DNA of 64,000 nt from Symbiodinium kawagutii (Eukaryota; Sar; Dinophyceae; Suessiales; Symbiodiniaceae), in the NCBI GenBank assembly GCA_009767595.1, contig VSDK01009670.1, positions 162,340 to 226,339 on the forward strand, in the 5' to 3' direction. Shown here one piece after another: positions 1 through 10,599 of the stretch (within the stretch, counting starts at the first letter, position 1; every line of letters starts with the position of its first letter). The position numbers and the translations under genes are program-made. Under the pieces are notes generated by a model that was given only the letters and a program-made list of their open reading frames with translations, was not told the DNA's origin and searched no databases.

Positions 1-350
1 TAGAAGAAGTTTGGGGTGCCATGGTCCCCCAGTTAACCTGGATATAGGCTTCGCCTGAATTCCTTGCTGAAGCTAAGTTGGTAAGTAACTATTTTTTGGA
101 AACTATCAACCATGGTTGTCAACTAAGATTGTTGTAACTTTAAGTATAGTTGGTTATTTCTAGGCTATAGATTACCGTAGTTGGTTAATGACTATGGTAG
201 ATATAAGTGCTTAATAAACCCTCTAATAACTCGGTGCCCACCTTGGAATTTGTTGGCTGAAGTCTTCATGGAATCTCTCTCAAAACAATAAATATGATCG
301 ACGTGATTCAAATAAACTTAGCCTATGGTAGTTTGGCGGCTCATATGAGT

Positions 351-443
351 ATTTCTCAAAACAGGGAACCCCCAAAACTGGTTTCTTTCTTACTACAACG
401 GGTTTATAGGGATGATTAAGGGGTACCCGAGTTTGAGAAACCA
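351..443 (+). mobile_element. Family A MITE-like element, copy 1
   Basis: A roughly 95-bp element with terminal inverted repeats. The left end reads TTTCTCAAAACAGGGAAC and the right end is its degenerate complement ending TTTGAGAAAC. It has no coding capacity. The asymmetric core (a GGTTTNTTNCTTACTA-like word) gives the orientation. It belongs to a family of at least 12 copies in this window. Confidence 0.7.
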
Positions 444-669
444 CCGTGTCTGCATACTCATGATTCAGACAATCCGACTTGTAACTCGTGACCGTCAGAG
501 TCCCACACACAATTCCCCCTGTCGTACAACAGCAGCGCCAGTGTCAAGCAGCAAAGTGGCCAGCGCCCACAAAGTGTTCGACAGCTCCTGTCAGTGCAAT
601 GGCGGCACCTAGGGAGTCGAACTTTGGGATTGCAAGGAGCGCTGCTATCTTTCAGGGAAAACGTTCATC

Positions 670-772
670 ACTGGTTAGTGATTTCAACCCCTATGAAACA
701 TGATTAGTCAACGCACCAGTTGTGAACAATCACAAGGGAAAAATAAAAAATGTTTCAAACCACCAGCCAAAA
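670..772 (+). mobile_element. Family B short TIR element, copy 1
   Basis: The left end is ACTGGTTAGTGATTTCAACC followed by CCTATGAAA and a GTCAAC word. The right end is an AAATGTTTCAAACCACCAGCC-like inverted copy. The full element is about 100 bp and non-coding. The same two ends occur at 1868-1968 and 3084-3190 and, much further apart, around the retroelement ORFs. Confidence 0.6.
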
Positions 773-1463
773 CAAGTATTGAAAACAGTTGAGAAAATTC
801 CAACGACCTGTTGGGAAGAGACCGAGGGTGCTTGGGATGAAATCAGCAGTGTCGGAAACTCCGGAGTTGTTCTTTTTTTTTCTGGTTGGCGACCAGCTTG
901 TTGAGATACTGAGGGAGCCAATCCTATACCAATCGTTAGACCCATGACACTCTTACCAGGTACCGTAATTGAGCAATTACAAGCATCAATCGGGGATGTC
1001 CAGGGATGCGCAAGTGTTTTCAATCGACTTCACCATGTGAGTATGCAGGGTTTTAGCAACACACACAGTCTTGAATGTACGATTTCCCGGCCATTTGCAG
1101 GAGGATTTACAGGATTGTTTGAAATTTACACCAGAAGGATTTCTACCTAATGCAAATCCGTCGGTGCGACATCTGTGACATGTCATTGTCAGTGCCTTGT
1201 TCCTGGCTAATCACCTGCTACCCGTGCCCAGCAGTGTTTCTTCTTCATTCCACTTGCGGAATCATGCCATTAAGATTTTTTGACATGGATCCCATAAAGT
1301 CGATGAAAGCCTATTTACCACGAAGGAATTGGGATATACAATTGGGATCAATTGGGATAATTGATCATTCATTGATGGATGGATAAAACAATCCGCTAAT
1401 ATGGATATTGGATTATGAAGGTTACTTCTGCGGTTACTTATGCTGCCAATCCTGAACTCCTGA
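773..1463. other. No gene seen; intron-like or intergenic sequence
   Basis: AT-rich sequence with only short, interrupted reading frames in all six frames. I see no convincing exon, RNA gene or repeat in it. Confidence 0.4.
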
Positions 1464-1672
1464 TCATCCAACTGACCTTCTCACAAACTGGTTGTGCACC
1501 GGAGAAGTAACCGCGGATGCATCCTCGGCTTCGCCAATGTCCAGCATGGAAACGTCTGACAGCGTTGTCCTCACATGGTCCATCAGCATCTTCAGGACGG
1601 ACCCAGAAGGACGCTCTGCTTTCTGAAGAGGCGGCCTCAGAACTCGAGACCAGAAGCTTTCGTAGCTGGAGC
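1464..1672 (-). CDS. Exon candidate, possibly the terminal exon of a minus-strand gene; function not recognised
   Basis: On the minus strand the frame is open from an acceptor-like CAG|G at 1672 to a TGA at 1464-1466, about 69 codons. The acidic, serine-rich peptide includes SSYESFWSRVLRPP, MLMDHVRTTLSDVSMLDIGE and EAEDASAV, and third codon positions are GC-rich, unlike the surrounding sequence. It could instead stop earlier at a donor-like GTTACT or GTGAGG inside the frame. There is no initiator ATG, as expected for an internal or last exon. No domain is recognised. Confidence 0.5.
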
Positions 1673-1867
1673 CTGATGAGGACCCACTGTTGCTGTCGCT
1701 CAGTTATAGGTTCTGTTGATGTTCAGCAATGGCCGTCGATCACCGGCCAGGAAACACCCTTTGGTGCTCAATCTGCAGAACTTTCTCAACACAATCAAGG
1801 ACGTTCCAATCGCCATCCCACATGATTGGTTTTCCACCGATGTCCATAGCTATTATTGAAATATTAA

Positions 1868-1968
1868 TCTGGTTGGTGGTTTCTAAACCCCTATGCAATA
1901 TATGAGTCAAGCAGCAATTTGTTTATAGTTACCACGGAAAAAAAAATCAATCAAACCACCAACCAATA
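1868..1968 (+). mobile_element. Family B short TIR element, copy 2
   Basis: The left end CTGGTTGGTGGTTTCTAAAC and right end AATCAATCAAACCACCAACC form inverted repeats of about 13 bp around a 100-bp AT-rich, non-coding core containing a CCCCTATG word. Confidence 0.65.
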
Positions 1969-2039
1969 GTTGTTTATCCATATTGTTGGTTACTATCCAC
2001 TATTTGTAACCATTATTAATGGTTCCTACAAGACTCTTG

Positions 2040-2670
2040 AAAAAATCTTCAAGCATTACTGGAAGTATGGCTATGGGTCAGTTCACCTGGCTAGTCCCCC
2101 TGGTTCCCCATCATTAGCCAGCCAGTTTTCCCTATGATATTGTTGGTGAACTTATCACCCATAAACTTGGTAGGTGAACTGCTTGACCCAATCATGAACC
2201 ATTGTTTTCCCTCTAGTTTGTTGGTTGTTATCCACCATCATTGGTTGGTTAATATTGACCCATAGCCATATGTTGGTCCCCTCCAATTGCTAGTTATCAT
2301 CCCCAGCTTTATTAACAATTGGAGGTACATATCATAATGGCTAGTATTGTTAGTTATCTGATCCCCGCTATCAACCCCTCCAATTGTTAGTTATCAATGG
2401 TTAGTAGTAACCAGTAACCAGCCATTATTAACCCATAGCCATTAACCACCATATAGTAGTTGTTTCATTATTAATGTTGGTGATTATCCCCTATAAATCC
2501 TTATGAATTCTATGAATCATTAACCAGCATTGGTTGTTATCCACCAGCATTGGTAGGTTAATATTGACCCATGGCCAATATAGTTGGTATACATTCTCTA
2601 TAATTGTTAGTTATCATCCCTTATCATCAACCTTTAACCAGCTATCATTGGTAGGTTCAGATTGACCCCA
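2040..2670 (+). repeat. Family C degenerate dispersed/tandem repeat
   Basis: Two diverged copies of a roughly 300-bp block lie side by side (about 2221-2330 and 2530-2640). They share phrases such as TTGGTTGTTATCCACCA, GTTAATATTGACCCAT and TTGTTAGTTATCATCCC. Inverted relatives occur near 48190-48400. No open frame of note. Confidence 0.5.
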
Positions 2671-3083
2671 CTCGCCCCGGCATCTCCTGCGGTTTCCAAT
2701 CGTCACGTGGAAGTTCGGACTGACGCCGCTGCAACCGGCCATTCGACACCGGCCGTGTGTTGCATGTAGCAGTGGGTGTCAAGCCATAGGGTAACCACTC
2801 CACTAGGCCTAGGCTGATAATAAGGGAAATCAACCAACAATACTAGAAAATATACCAGTGATATTTGGCACTTGGGCAATAATAACCAACCAAGTTTCAT
2901 GGGGAGAAGTTCACCAATAAGTTCATGAGGAAAACTTGCTGGTTGATGATGGGGGTACCAAGGGGTACAGGTTTGAACCCACAGCCATTTGTACAGGGAT
3001 GCATCACATAGAAGGTTTCAGTTGTGAAATCACACATTTATATTTTTCAAAATTTGTGGAATTATATATGTACACTATTGTAT

Positions 3084-3190
3084 ACTGGTCGGTGGTGGAA
3101 CCACCCCGTCAGAAAAAATATGTTTGTCAACAAACCAACTTTGTGGTAATAAATTTGGAAAAATGCATGTCAATCAAACCTCCAACCAGT
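3084..3190 (+). mobile_element. Family B short TIR element, copy 3
   Basis: The left end ACTGGTCGGTGGTGG pairs with the right end CAATCAAACCTCCAACCAGT across a 107-bp non-coding element. It is flanked by TAT on the left and ATC on the right, so a very short target duplication is possible but not proven. Confidence 0.65.
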
Positions 3191-3691
3191 ATCATCCAAT
3201 CATCCCATTTTAACAATTTAAACCAACCATGTTTAGGGCTCCCAATTAAAACAAACCAAATCACAATATGTAATGAAAAATTATGATCTTTACGATACGA
3301 CTTCAGTAAATGACTGCAGCAAACATGCTATGTTTTGATATGTCATCCGGCCTTTTCACATTGTCTGGGAAAAAATGGAACCACAAATTTCGGAACGCAT
3401 GCACAAATCATTCATTAAGTCGAAACAAATCAAACAACACAAATGTGTCTGTGGAAATAAACGGCATCATGAACCCCGCGCACGGATATGCAACCGTGTG
3501 TAGAGACTGAAACATTCTATTTAAAACAACTGCAAATAAAAAATAAGTTAATATATGTACATGAATATTCAAAAATACATGCGTACATTACGCTACGTTA
3601 GGTCAGGTTAGGTGACATAGCATTGCAATCAAACACGCATACAAACGTAAATGTAAATATCAATGTAAAATATACACACACACAATTTTGG
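3191..3691. other. No gene seen
   Basis: AT-rich stretch with a short ACAC/ATGT-rich tract near 3640-3685. The plus-strand open frame at 3310-3510 has no coding-like codon use, and I assign nothing here. Confidence 0.4.
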
Positions 3692-3793
3692 GGGTTCTCA
3701 GAACAGGGAACCCTCCGAACCCCCAACATGGTTGGCACTGTACTAATGATGAGTAATGTTGAATGGTTTGGCGGCCCCCTATTTTGAGAAACC
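3692..3793 (+). mobile_element. Family A MITE-like element, copy 2
   Basis: The left end GGTTCTCAGAACAGGGAACC and right end CCCCCTATTTTGAGAAACC form imperfect inverted repeats. The core contains CATGGTTGGCACTGTACTAATGA, related to the family core. Non-coding. Confidence 0.7.
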
Positions 3794-4289
3794 ATCCTCT
3801 CTACTCTCACGTTGAGACGAACAGCGCTCGTTTTTCACATTTGTTTCAAGTCATCGTTTGTTTCATGCGTCGAGTAACCAAATGAACCAATACAAATCCT
3901 AGATCCAAATTGGTAACTAGGCGCCTTTGATGGTAAAACACGCGTGTTTGAGCCAATAATATTATTGATCGTGGTCTACAAAGTAATACAGATCAGTCAT
4001 TGACCATAGACCCATATGAGCCACTCTTGGCAATCAAGTAACAAGTGCAAGTCAACTCTGTAGCAACCATCATTGACTACCTGTGTTGATTTCTTCATTA
4101 GTTAGCATCAACCATGAACTATCAAACACCATCACCCATCAAGATACCAACCATCAAGTCCCAAGGTTCAACCATCAACCGTCGGGGATCCACTATCAGT
4201 CAGATCGCGCAAATCCAGAAGTGTACTGCACCATGTTGCTTGACATAGGCATTTCTTGTCTCGAGATAAAAGAGGCTTCCAGTTTCAGC

Positions 4290-4361
4290 TGGGTTACGAG
4301 CCCAACACGGCTGTGCCAGTGGCACTTCGCCAAGCTGCAATTTGCTTACATCACCTACGGT
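4290..4361 (-). CDS. Weak exon candidate
   Basis: On the minus strand, an acceptor-like CGCCAG just after a (CAT)n tract opens a frame with the peptide pieces TVGDVSKLQLGEVPLAQPCW and LFYLETRNAYVKQHG. A smaller version begins at AATTGCAG|CTTGG and ends at a GTAACC donor. It lies downstream of the better exon at 4616-4759 and could belong to the same gene. The amino-acid make-up is protein-like but codon bias is weak and boundaries are uncertain. Confidence 0.3.
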
Positions 4362-4376
4362 CTGGCGATTAACCCC

Positions 4377-4428
<52 letters not shown>
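4377..4428. repeat. (CAT)n microsatellite
   Basis: Near-perfect CAT trinucleotide repeats, about 17 copies. They produce spurious poly-His and poly-Met frames on the two strands. Confidence 0.95.
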
Positions 4429-4430
<2 letters not shown>

Positions 4431-4615
4431 CAATGTTTTTAAAATCAAACAATTCTCATTCACCATCAGCACCGCTATTTGCATGATTTCTACACCTTCA
4501 ACATGCAACTGAATGGGTCAAAATTGACCATTCTTCAATATTTGTCATCATCAATCCCTGGTTTTTTCCACACAAGTTCAAGCCCAGAGTTTCACAGATG
4601 TCAAGCCCAGCTTAC

Positions 4616-4759
4616 CACAGCAGGCCATGGAATGCCATCCATCCACCGCCTTGGAGCCATCCCCCACCGCGGCTGCCGACCAAGGGGTGCCTTCAGCCAT
4701 CCGAGGCCCAAAGGCCGCTGGCCACCTCCCGAGGCGAAGGTGGCGCCTCTGCTTGGAGC
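4616..4759 (-). CDS. Internal exon of an unrecognised minus-strand gene
   Basis: A 144-nt phase 1-1 exon on the minus strand. It is preceded by a long pyrimidine-only stretch (the minus strand of 4780-4890) and an acceptor TGCCAG|GC, and ends TGTG|GTAAGC, a strong donor. It encodes about 48 residues, including SKQRRHLRLGRWPAAFGPRM and SAAAVGDGSKAVDGWHSM, with strongly GC-rich third positions. An alternative acceptor lies 18 nt upstream (CCATAG|CAGG). The peptide is basic at its start; I recognise no domain. The next exon of the same gene may be at 4290-4361 and the previous one at 5488-5565. Confidence 0.65.
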
Positions 4760-4779
4760 CTGGCAAGGGAGCACCTGCT

Positions 4780-4895
4780 ATGGAGGGGTGGGGATGGGAG
4801 TTGGGGCATGGGGTGAAGGTGGAGGTGGGGAGGGTGGGGTGGGGTGAAGGTGGGGTTGAAGGTGGGGAGGTGGGGTTGAAGGGCTTGAGGGTTGG
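4780..4895 (-). promoter_or_regulatory. Long polypyrimidine tract before a splice acceptor
   Basis: The plus strand is almost pure GGTGGGGTTGAA-type purine sequence, so the minus strand is C/T-rich with scattered A for over 100 nt. It abuts the acceptor of the 4616-4759 exon and could act as an extended polypyrimidine tract. It also resembles a simple-sequence expansion. Confidence 0.45.
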
Positions 4896-5487
4896 TGAGT
4901 TGAAGCTGGGAAGCCGGGTAGCAGTGGTGAGCAAGTACTATGACATGCTGACGAAATTGTCAAAAGGTTTATGTTTGTTCACTTTAGAAAAACACGTACC
5001 TAGTTTGCTACAAACTGCTCTTGGGACAATCAGCCTGCAACAACATTCCTCCTATCTGCTCACAATTCAGTTTCTGCGTATGCCCTTCGCCACAATAACT
5101 TTGCACCGTTTGATATCAGCAACATCTTCATTTTGCAATCATGATCGCTAAACAATCAAACATATCGAAACAGTGATGTTCGATCACATATGCTAGCAGT
5201 TCGTAAAATACTTGTTTTTTCGGTTCCTGAGGGCACGAGCGAATTCATGGCTGACCATACTTTCGTCATTTATGTTCCCCCAGAACCATCAAAGAGGTAC
5301 AGGATTCTCATGGAACTTGGGGATCGCCTCGAGACCATTGCAGGTGCAGGAATCATCCAAGTTGAATCACATGTTTGCCCAGAAATCTGAGTAACGCCAA
5401 AACTTAGTGGCATTCGTATCTCAAAGAAATCATGCTGTCACAATCCCTATCTTTGTGGATGTTCATATCCCGTTTCTTCAATATCAC

Positions 5488-5565
5488 CTTCGGCCGATTC
5501 TGGGTGACTTTTGGCGATTCCGAAAATGCTTGCAGAACTGGGTCCTTTCAACGGGAGGTTGACTT
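5488..5565 (-). CDS. Internal exon of an unrecognised minus-strand gene
   Basis: A 78-nt candidate exon, phase 1-1, with acceptor TTGGTCTTAG|AA and donor GCCGAAG|GTGATA. It encodes EVNLPLKGPSSASIFG followed by IAKSHPESAE, a soluble, acidic-ended peptide. No ATG is present and the segment is too short for ordinary ORF finding. The phase and orientation match the exon at 4616-4759. No family is recognised. Confidence 0.5.
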
Positions 5566-6032
5566 CTAAGACCAAATTGTGATGTATTCAGCATTGACAA
5601 TGTCAATTTTGGGAGCTATCTGTTTACCAGAGGCCTCAAAGGCCCCTATCGATCACAATTACCTGCTGTCATCTCATGATCCACCAGTAACATCCAGTAA
5701 CCAGGAAGCAATATCATGCATAACCACTATACCCACTATCACTCCATTTACACCATTGTTGAATGTTCGTTCACCAACATGATGATACATGATGAACAAT
5801 ACATCAAAGATCAACCACACGTATCGATTTTTCGCAAGCAGGACAGCTACTAGACCACCAAGCAACTCCCGGTACTTCTCTCCTGGCTCCATTACTTGGT
5901 GATCCCACTTACTAAATGGTCATGGTGAGTTCACCCACTACGTGGTTTGTCACCGGCCGCTGGGAGGACTTCACTATAACCAGTTGGTGAGTAAGCGCGT
6001 GCTAAGTAACCCCTCCCAAACGAGCTTGTTAC

Positions 6033-6129
6033 CCTTGAAGTACCAGCAGCAACCCCCTCCCAAAGTTAGCTCCAGCGACTCCACCGGCCTCAGAACAATC
6101 TCTTGGAGCCACTTGTTGGGCTTGCTGCC
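6033..6129 (-). CDS. Internal exon of an unrecognised minus-strand gene
   Basis: A 97-nt candidate on the minus strand between acceptor CGCATCAG|GG and donor TTCAAGG|GTAACA. The frame reads GSKPNKWLQEIVLRPVESLE then LTLGGGCCWYFKG, with about three quarters of third positions G or C. A second frame is also open but has weaker codon use. It probably belongs with the exons at 5488-5565 and 6319-6386. No domain is recognised. Confidence 0.45.
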
Positions 6130-6318
6130 CTGATGCGCCGGCAACCAGTCTCTGTTCATGGTTGACTCTCAGCTCTGACAAACTGCTTCAACTTTCCATC
6201 AGTGGGACTTTTGACTTGGAAAATCTTGCAAATATCCTTCGACAATGATATCTACCACAACTTCGGTCCCAAGTTCGAGAACTTAGCGAACGTTTGGAGG
6301 GGCCCTCCCCGGTGCAAC

Positions 6319-6386
6319 CTTTTGAATTGGCTCAAAGCCGTGCCTGGTCTGATCCTCGGTGTACTTGCCCACAGCGGTGAAGTAAG
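6319..6386 (-). CDS. Weak exon candidate
   Basis: The minus-strand frame FTAVGKYTEDQTRHGFEPIQ has GC-rich third positions and ends at a donor-like AAAAG|GTTGCA. The acceptor is unclear. On the plus strand a frame ending at a GTAAGG donor (6384) is also open, so the strand is not certain. Confidence 0.35.
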
Positions 6387-6418
6387 GCCGACAAGTGCAA
6401 ACCTCAGAGTTGAAAATG

Positions 6419-6640
6419 ATTTCACCAGAGGTAAGTTATCTGGTAATATCCTAAAGATGGGTAAATCTGAGGTTTATATCCCAGTTGTATCCTAAGATTG
6501 GTTTCAACTGGTATATCAAGTATCCCAGCTATAGCCCCTTAGGTCAGTGGTTATATCCCAGTTTTAGCAACAGATCAGGTTTCACCAGAGGTAAGATTGG
6601 ATGTGCAGCTGGGGCTATGATATAACCACCATGGTAGATA
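6419..6640 (+). repeat. Direct repeat of about 160 bp plus a family D fragment
   Basis: The word TTTCACCAGAGGTAAG occurs at about 6420 and again at about 6580, bounding intron-like sequence rich in ATATCCCAGTT. It is followed by TTGGATGTGCAGCTGGGGCT (6597-6617), the terminus shared by family D elements (see 31032-31139). Confidence 0.5.
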
Positions 6641-7510
6641 GACTTCAAAGATATTTTGTCGTCCCTCTACCCAGGGCTAGTTCCGGCTTACTAAGTCGGG
6701 ATGCATATCAGAGAGAATGGATCGTCTTTCCGAAACCGGTTTTTCAGCAACAAATCGGGAAATACAACTACTACTTGTCTGCTTTGTCCAGGAAACGTTA
6801 CCAAACAATTGGTTTCGTGGCTCGTCACAAGGCTAGACTAGAAATGATAATGGGAACGATTGTCCTCTTTACAAAGTAGGGTCAACACTATCGGGAAACT
6901 CACCTGTTAGATCCCATCAGCACATCGGATTCATTTCCAGGATAATTGATGCGTTCAGCAACGCTCTACCACAAATGAGTTATGTATGAGTAAAGATACT
7001 TGTGCCATCTTTCTTAGACCCTTCGTGGCACATTGGGTATACAACTAAACCTGAGGGTAACAAGGGCACAAAAGACCTAAATGGTCCACCACCTTTGCAG
7101 TTTCAGGTCCCAAACAAGACGTCTTTTCAGATACGGTACACGTGTTGGGCAAGAGCTTGGACACGAAACCAATCAAATGAATTGGAGTGCATCAACACTC
7201 GCCAACCGCAATGTTCTTGTGAAAGAACTTCACATATCCAAGAAGTCTACTTTAGAAAAAAATATGATGAATCAACATCCAAAATCATCTAAACAAATGG
7301 ATAGGCACGACCCTGGTCATCTTTAAGCTTGCAAGATTCAAAAGGTGGCGAACAGCACAACCAAACTCGATCACTGTATAGCAATGATTTGTCGTAGCCA
7401 GATTTGACGAAACACATCGGTACGCCCAAACGTGTCAAACCATTGGAGATGCCTTATAAGGCTAAGCCCATGTTTTCAAGAAAAACTGTCAAAACCAGAA
7501 ATATACGATA
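6641..7510. other. No gene assigned
   Basis: Two plus-strand open frames (6601-6879 and 7081-7326) cross this stretch but have AT-biased third positions and no clear splice sites. I treat them as chance frames. Confidence 0.35.
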
Positions 7511-7607
7511 GTTTCTTAAAATAGGGGAATCTAAAAAAAATGGTGGGTTCATTAATATAAATGGCTGATTGGATGATTTGGGAGGTTCTCCTACTTTGAG
7601 AAACCAC
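7511..7607 (+). mobile_element. Family A MITE-like element, copy 3
   Basis: Left end GTTTCTTAAAATAGGGGAAT and right end CTCCTACTTTGAGAAACC. The core carries ATGGTGGGTTCATTAATATAAATGGC and GATGATTTGGGAGG, matching the family core in plus orientation. Confidence 0.75.
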
Positions 7608-7639
7608 CATGTGGATGCTGCCATGTTGAGCTAATGGCA

Positions 7640-7810
7640 AACCCTAGTACCAAGGCTACCGTGGGAACCAAGCGCCGAATAGATCACAACCCTGGCAGTA
7701 TCATAGTGTCCCAATGCTGTTGCACTGGCCCCACTCCACCTTGATCCTATCTGCCCACAAAGCAGCACGGGTTTCTCGGGTTCAGAAACTGGCTTGAGGA
7801 TACTCCCATC
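7640..7810 (-). CDS. Weak coding-like segment
   Basis: On the minus strand the frame is open for over 50 codons, with pieces KPVSEPEKPVLLCGQIGSRW and TALGHYDTARVVIYSALGSH. Possible acceptors (CAAGCCAG, ATCAAG|GT) and a GTACTA donor exist, but codon bias is modest and the plus strand is also partly open. Confidence 0.25.
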
Positions 7811-8079
7811 TACTAGATTCAGTATAAAATCTAGAAGGCAAGGTGAGGGATTTTGTACTAACTACTTTTATGTGGTATGAAATCCCAGATTCAGTATGCA
7901 ATGTAGAGCAATGAATCAACACCAAGGATTTGGGGATATTTGAACATAATCACAGTACAAACCTTGGTTAGCCGGTTGTACTAACAATAGTGGTTCACTA
8001 TTGGCTGACAGCGTGTGGCAACTTCAACCAAGATTGGTTTTGTACCAACAAAAATGTTTGTGGCGATGTACAAACATTG

Positions 8080-8160
8080 TGTATATATATATATATCTAT
8101 ATATACACTACATGTCACTAGGTGTGTATATATATATATATAAATACACACATATACGCA
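8080..8160. repeat. TA-rich simple repeat
   Basis: Alternating TATATA/TGTATA runs with short interruptions, giving spurious YIYIY frames. Confidence 0.9.
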
Positions 8161-8378
8161 AACACCTGTTTCTGCTGCTGGAATTGAACTCATCGTCATG
8201 TCGGTCATCATCTATTTCAAACATCCAACAAGAAGGGATGGTCCGAATAGGTCACTTTCATCAACAAACCCAACTTGGAAACACAATTCAAGTACGCCTT
8301 AGGCACTTGACAATCATTAACCACCACAAATCATCATAGTCACAGAGCTGGTTGATGCGCGGGTTGGTGACCAAGCAC

Positions 8379-8445
8379 CAGCAACAGGTAGCGTCGAGCA
8401 GCGATCCATGGTGTCGCCATGGACTTGGTACAGCTGTTGCAAGGC
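8379..8445 (-). CDS. Small exon candidate
   Basis: A 67-nt minus-strand segment between ATCTCTCCAG|GCC and GTTGCTG|GTGCTT. It encodes ALQQLYQVHGDTMDRCST and LPVA, with about two thirds of third positions G or C. Another frame is also open. No family is recognised. Confidence 0.4.
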
Positions 8446-8469
8446 CTGGAGAGATGCCGTAGATGCCGG

Positions 8470-8594
8470 GCTTGGGACAATCGACCAACCTGAAAGCCTG
8501 GGAGGATTTGCTAATCTAATCCGACCTGGGAATTGCTAATGATTGGTTGATTGTCTAACCCGGGCTAGCTAAGGGTTGGTCGATTGTCCCAAGC
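8470..8594. repeat. Perfect 21-bp inverted repeat
   Basis: The arm at 8470-8490 (GCTTGGGACAATCGACCAAC plus C) is repeated exactly in inverted orientation at 8574-8594, separated by 83 bp. Further ATTTGCTGGG/CCCAGCAAAT and GGGAGGATTTG words continue to about 8700, so the stretch could form a large hairpin or be a small transposon. Confidence 0.8.
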
Positions 8595-8798
8595 CTAAGG
8601 ATTGACCAACCCGACCAACCCAGCAAATCTAAGGGTTTCCAATCATTGCTGGGAGGATTTGGGAGGATTTGCTGGGAGGATTTGATCCTCCCAAATTGTG
8701 AAGCCATCCACGGATGCAACGCAAAGGTCTACCATCCGAGTTTCCAAAAAAAGCGTTTGCACAGAATAATACACGATCACTGCCATGTCAGGATATTG

Positions 8799-9327
8799 TT
8801 AAGTGACGCATGCGCGGCAAACCTCCAATGAGATGGCGAAAGTTGCATGCGCCAGCATCAAAGGCAGCACAGAGACTTCGGTACCAGAACTTCGGTGTGA
8901 GTTACACTCCTCAAAGAGAACCGGCAAAAGGGCTGTGGCTGGAGCAGTGTCAGAGATCTGTGCAGCGGGGTAATCACCGCTGGCGCGGATGCTCTGGGTC
9001 GAAGACTGTTCTAGGTCGACACGTCGAAGAAAGGCCGTTCTCGGTGGCGGGATCGTAGAATGTACCGTGCGTGGTCGATGGTGCACCATCTTATGCGAGG
9101 GTTGTCACAGAGCGCTGCAGTGATTGCACATCCCAAAGGATGCGAGACTGGGAGCTTGATTACTGGGACGTGCTTTCTGGCCACCCACTCCAAAATGCTT
9201 TCCATGCGCATTTCGCCTGACTGTTGGCGAATGTGCGCTTGCCGAGTGTCGCCGAACAGTGCTGCACGTGGAGATAGCGACACCGAAGCTGACGTCTCCA
9301 ACAATCCCGGTTTCCACTCATTGGATC
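8799..9327 (-). CDS. Coding segment in two overlapping frames; unrecognised gene or decayed coding copy
   Basis: From an acceptor-like ATCTGCAG|GA at 9327 the minus strand is open to a stop at 9011, with GC-rich third positions and pieces such as MRMESILEWVARKHVPVIKL and PRIRWCTIDHARYILRSRH. A second coding-like frame overlaps it and continues to 8799, with pieces RASGDYPAAQISDTAPATA and LPVLFEECNSHRSSGTEV. The switch of frame near 9015-9090 suggests a one-base indel or an unresolved splice. I see no catalytic motif. The segment is notably richer in G+C than its flanks. Confidence 0.5.
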
Positions 9328-9359
9328 CTGCAGATTCTCCTAATCTCAATCATTTCTGG

Positions 9360-10285
9360 GAGGATTTTCCCGTGAACCATTTCATGGCAATAAGTAAAGG
9401 CAACTAATAATAGTTATAGATATGCCATACTTACATATATGTGTGACCTTTACTGATACTGGTTGTACGGTCAACATATACTGAATCATGGCAATATATG
9501 TGTAACCAGCTACTAGTATCTTGTACCATGGTGATATCAACCACTTAACTGCAGAGGTTACATGCTATTGACACGGCACCAACAAGTGGATCCAATCTCA
9601 CACCAATGTCACGCATCGAAGTTGTAACTCGACGCTTCTGGGTTGAACCTGCCTTAGTTGAGGAGTCTCGACCAAGATTGACAAGCACACTTCCTGGTTC
9701 ATTTCAACAAAAAATAAGAGTGGTAATAGCATAAACTCTAAGAACCCAATGATGAGCAGTATTTACACAGTTGCACAATGCTCTACCATCAAGAGTTCCA
9801 GTACTACAACTATATACACCGTGAAAATCATCATCAAATAGCCCTTATTAGCGCCCGCATAAACCCTGCAATTCGTCAATCCCTGCCCGAAGCAACAAAT
9901 CACGAGCCCAAAACTGCGAAATAACTTGTCCAATCGCCAAGAAAAATGCAATGGCATGGACTCCATTTTGCCACCATTCTTGCCCCGCCCTGGAACATTC
10001 TGGCTGCAAAAGACTCACATGCGACTAACGAGCTTTGTTGATAGTGTTTCAACAATGATCAATCTTAGGTATCACTGGTGATTTCCCCATTGTTTGTATC
10101 AAAACATGCCAACATCGGGAAACCTAGCTGGGCTATCTTTTGAATATATCTGTGCTACAGCTGGTTTCCCTATTTGTCTCACTGGACGTACTGGTATGTG
10201 ACAACGACCCAAAGCTACAATTTCGGGACCCTATTTATAAGTTGGTCAAAACACATACCATTCGCCTGGTAGTTGCCCTATAGGT
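9360..10285. other. No gene seen
   Basis: AT-rich, intron-like sequence with only short open frames. Nothing assigned. Confidence 0.4.
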
Positions 10286-10289
10286 CTAT

Positions 10290-10460
10290 ACCAACTTCGC
10301 CAACGTTTGGCGACCCGACGTATGGTTCCGTCCTGGCACTTCCACTAGGCTCGCCTTGAAGTTCTTGCTCTTGCTGATCTTGGACGTCAGCTGGCGTGCA
10401 CTCAGCAGCGCCATGCAGCATCGCGACGAGGTGAGGTGAGCCCAGGAGAGATAGGTGGTA
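10290..10460 (-). CDS. Coding-like segment, strand ambiguous
   Basis: Both strands show an open frame whose third positions coincide, so GC bias cannot decide. The minus strand reads SARQLTSKISKSKNFKASLV then EVPGRNHTSGRQTLAKL. The plus strand reads RLALKFLLLLILDVSW and ends at a strong donor CGACGAG|GTGAGG at 10436. I favour minus because neighbouring exons are minus and the peptide is soluble, but the plus donor is better. Confidence 0.35.
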
Positions 10461-10503
10461 TCACAACCCATCGCGGCTCATATTTCCAGGTTGGTTCACA
10501 TCG

Positions 10504-10599
10504 GGGTTTCTTAACGGCGAACCCCCAAAAAAAGGTTGGTTTGTTGCTTTGAATGATTCATATGAAATGATTTGGAGGTACCCCTGTTGTGAGAAACCA
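10504..10599 (+). mobile_element. Family A MITE-like element, copy 4
   Basis: Left end GGTTTCTTAACGGCGAACCC and right end GTACCCCTGTTGTGAGAAACC. The core AAAAAAAGGTTGGTTTGTTG then GATTTGGAGG is in plus orientation. Confidence 0.7.

Noticed and set aside
4083..4508. Poly-His and poly-Met ORFs
   Set aside because: Products of a (CAT)n microsatellite; only the part outside the repeat has any coding signal.
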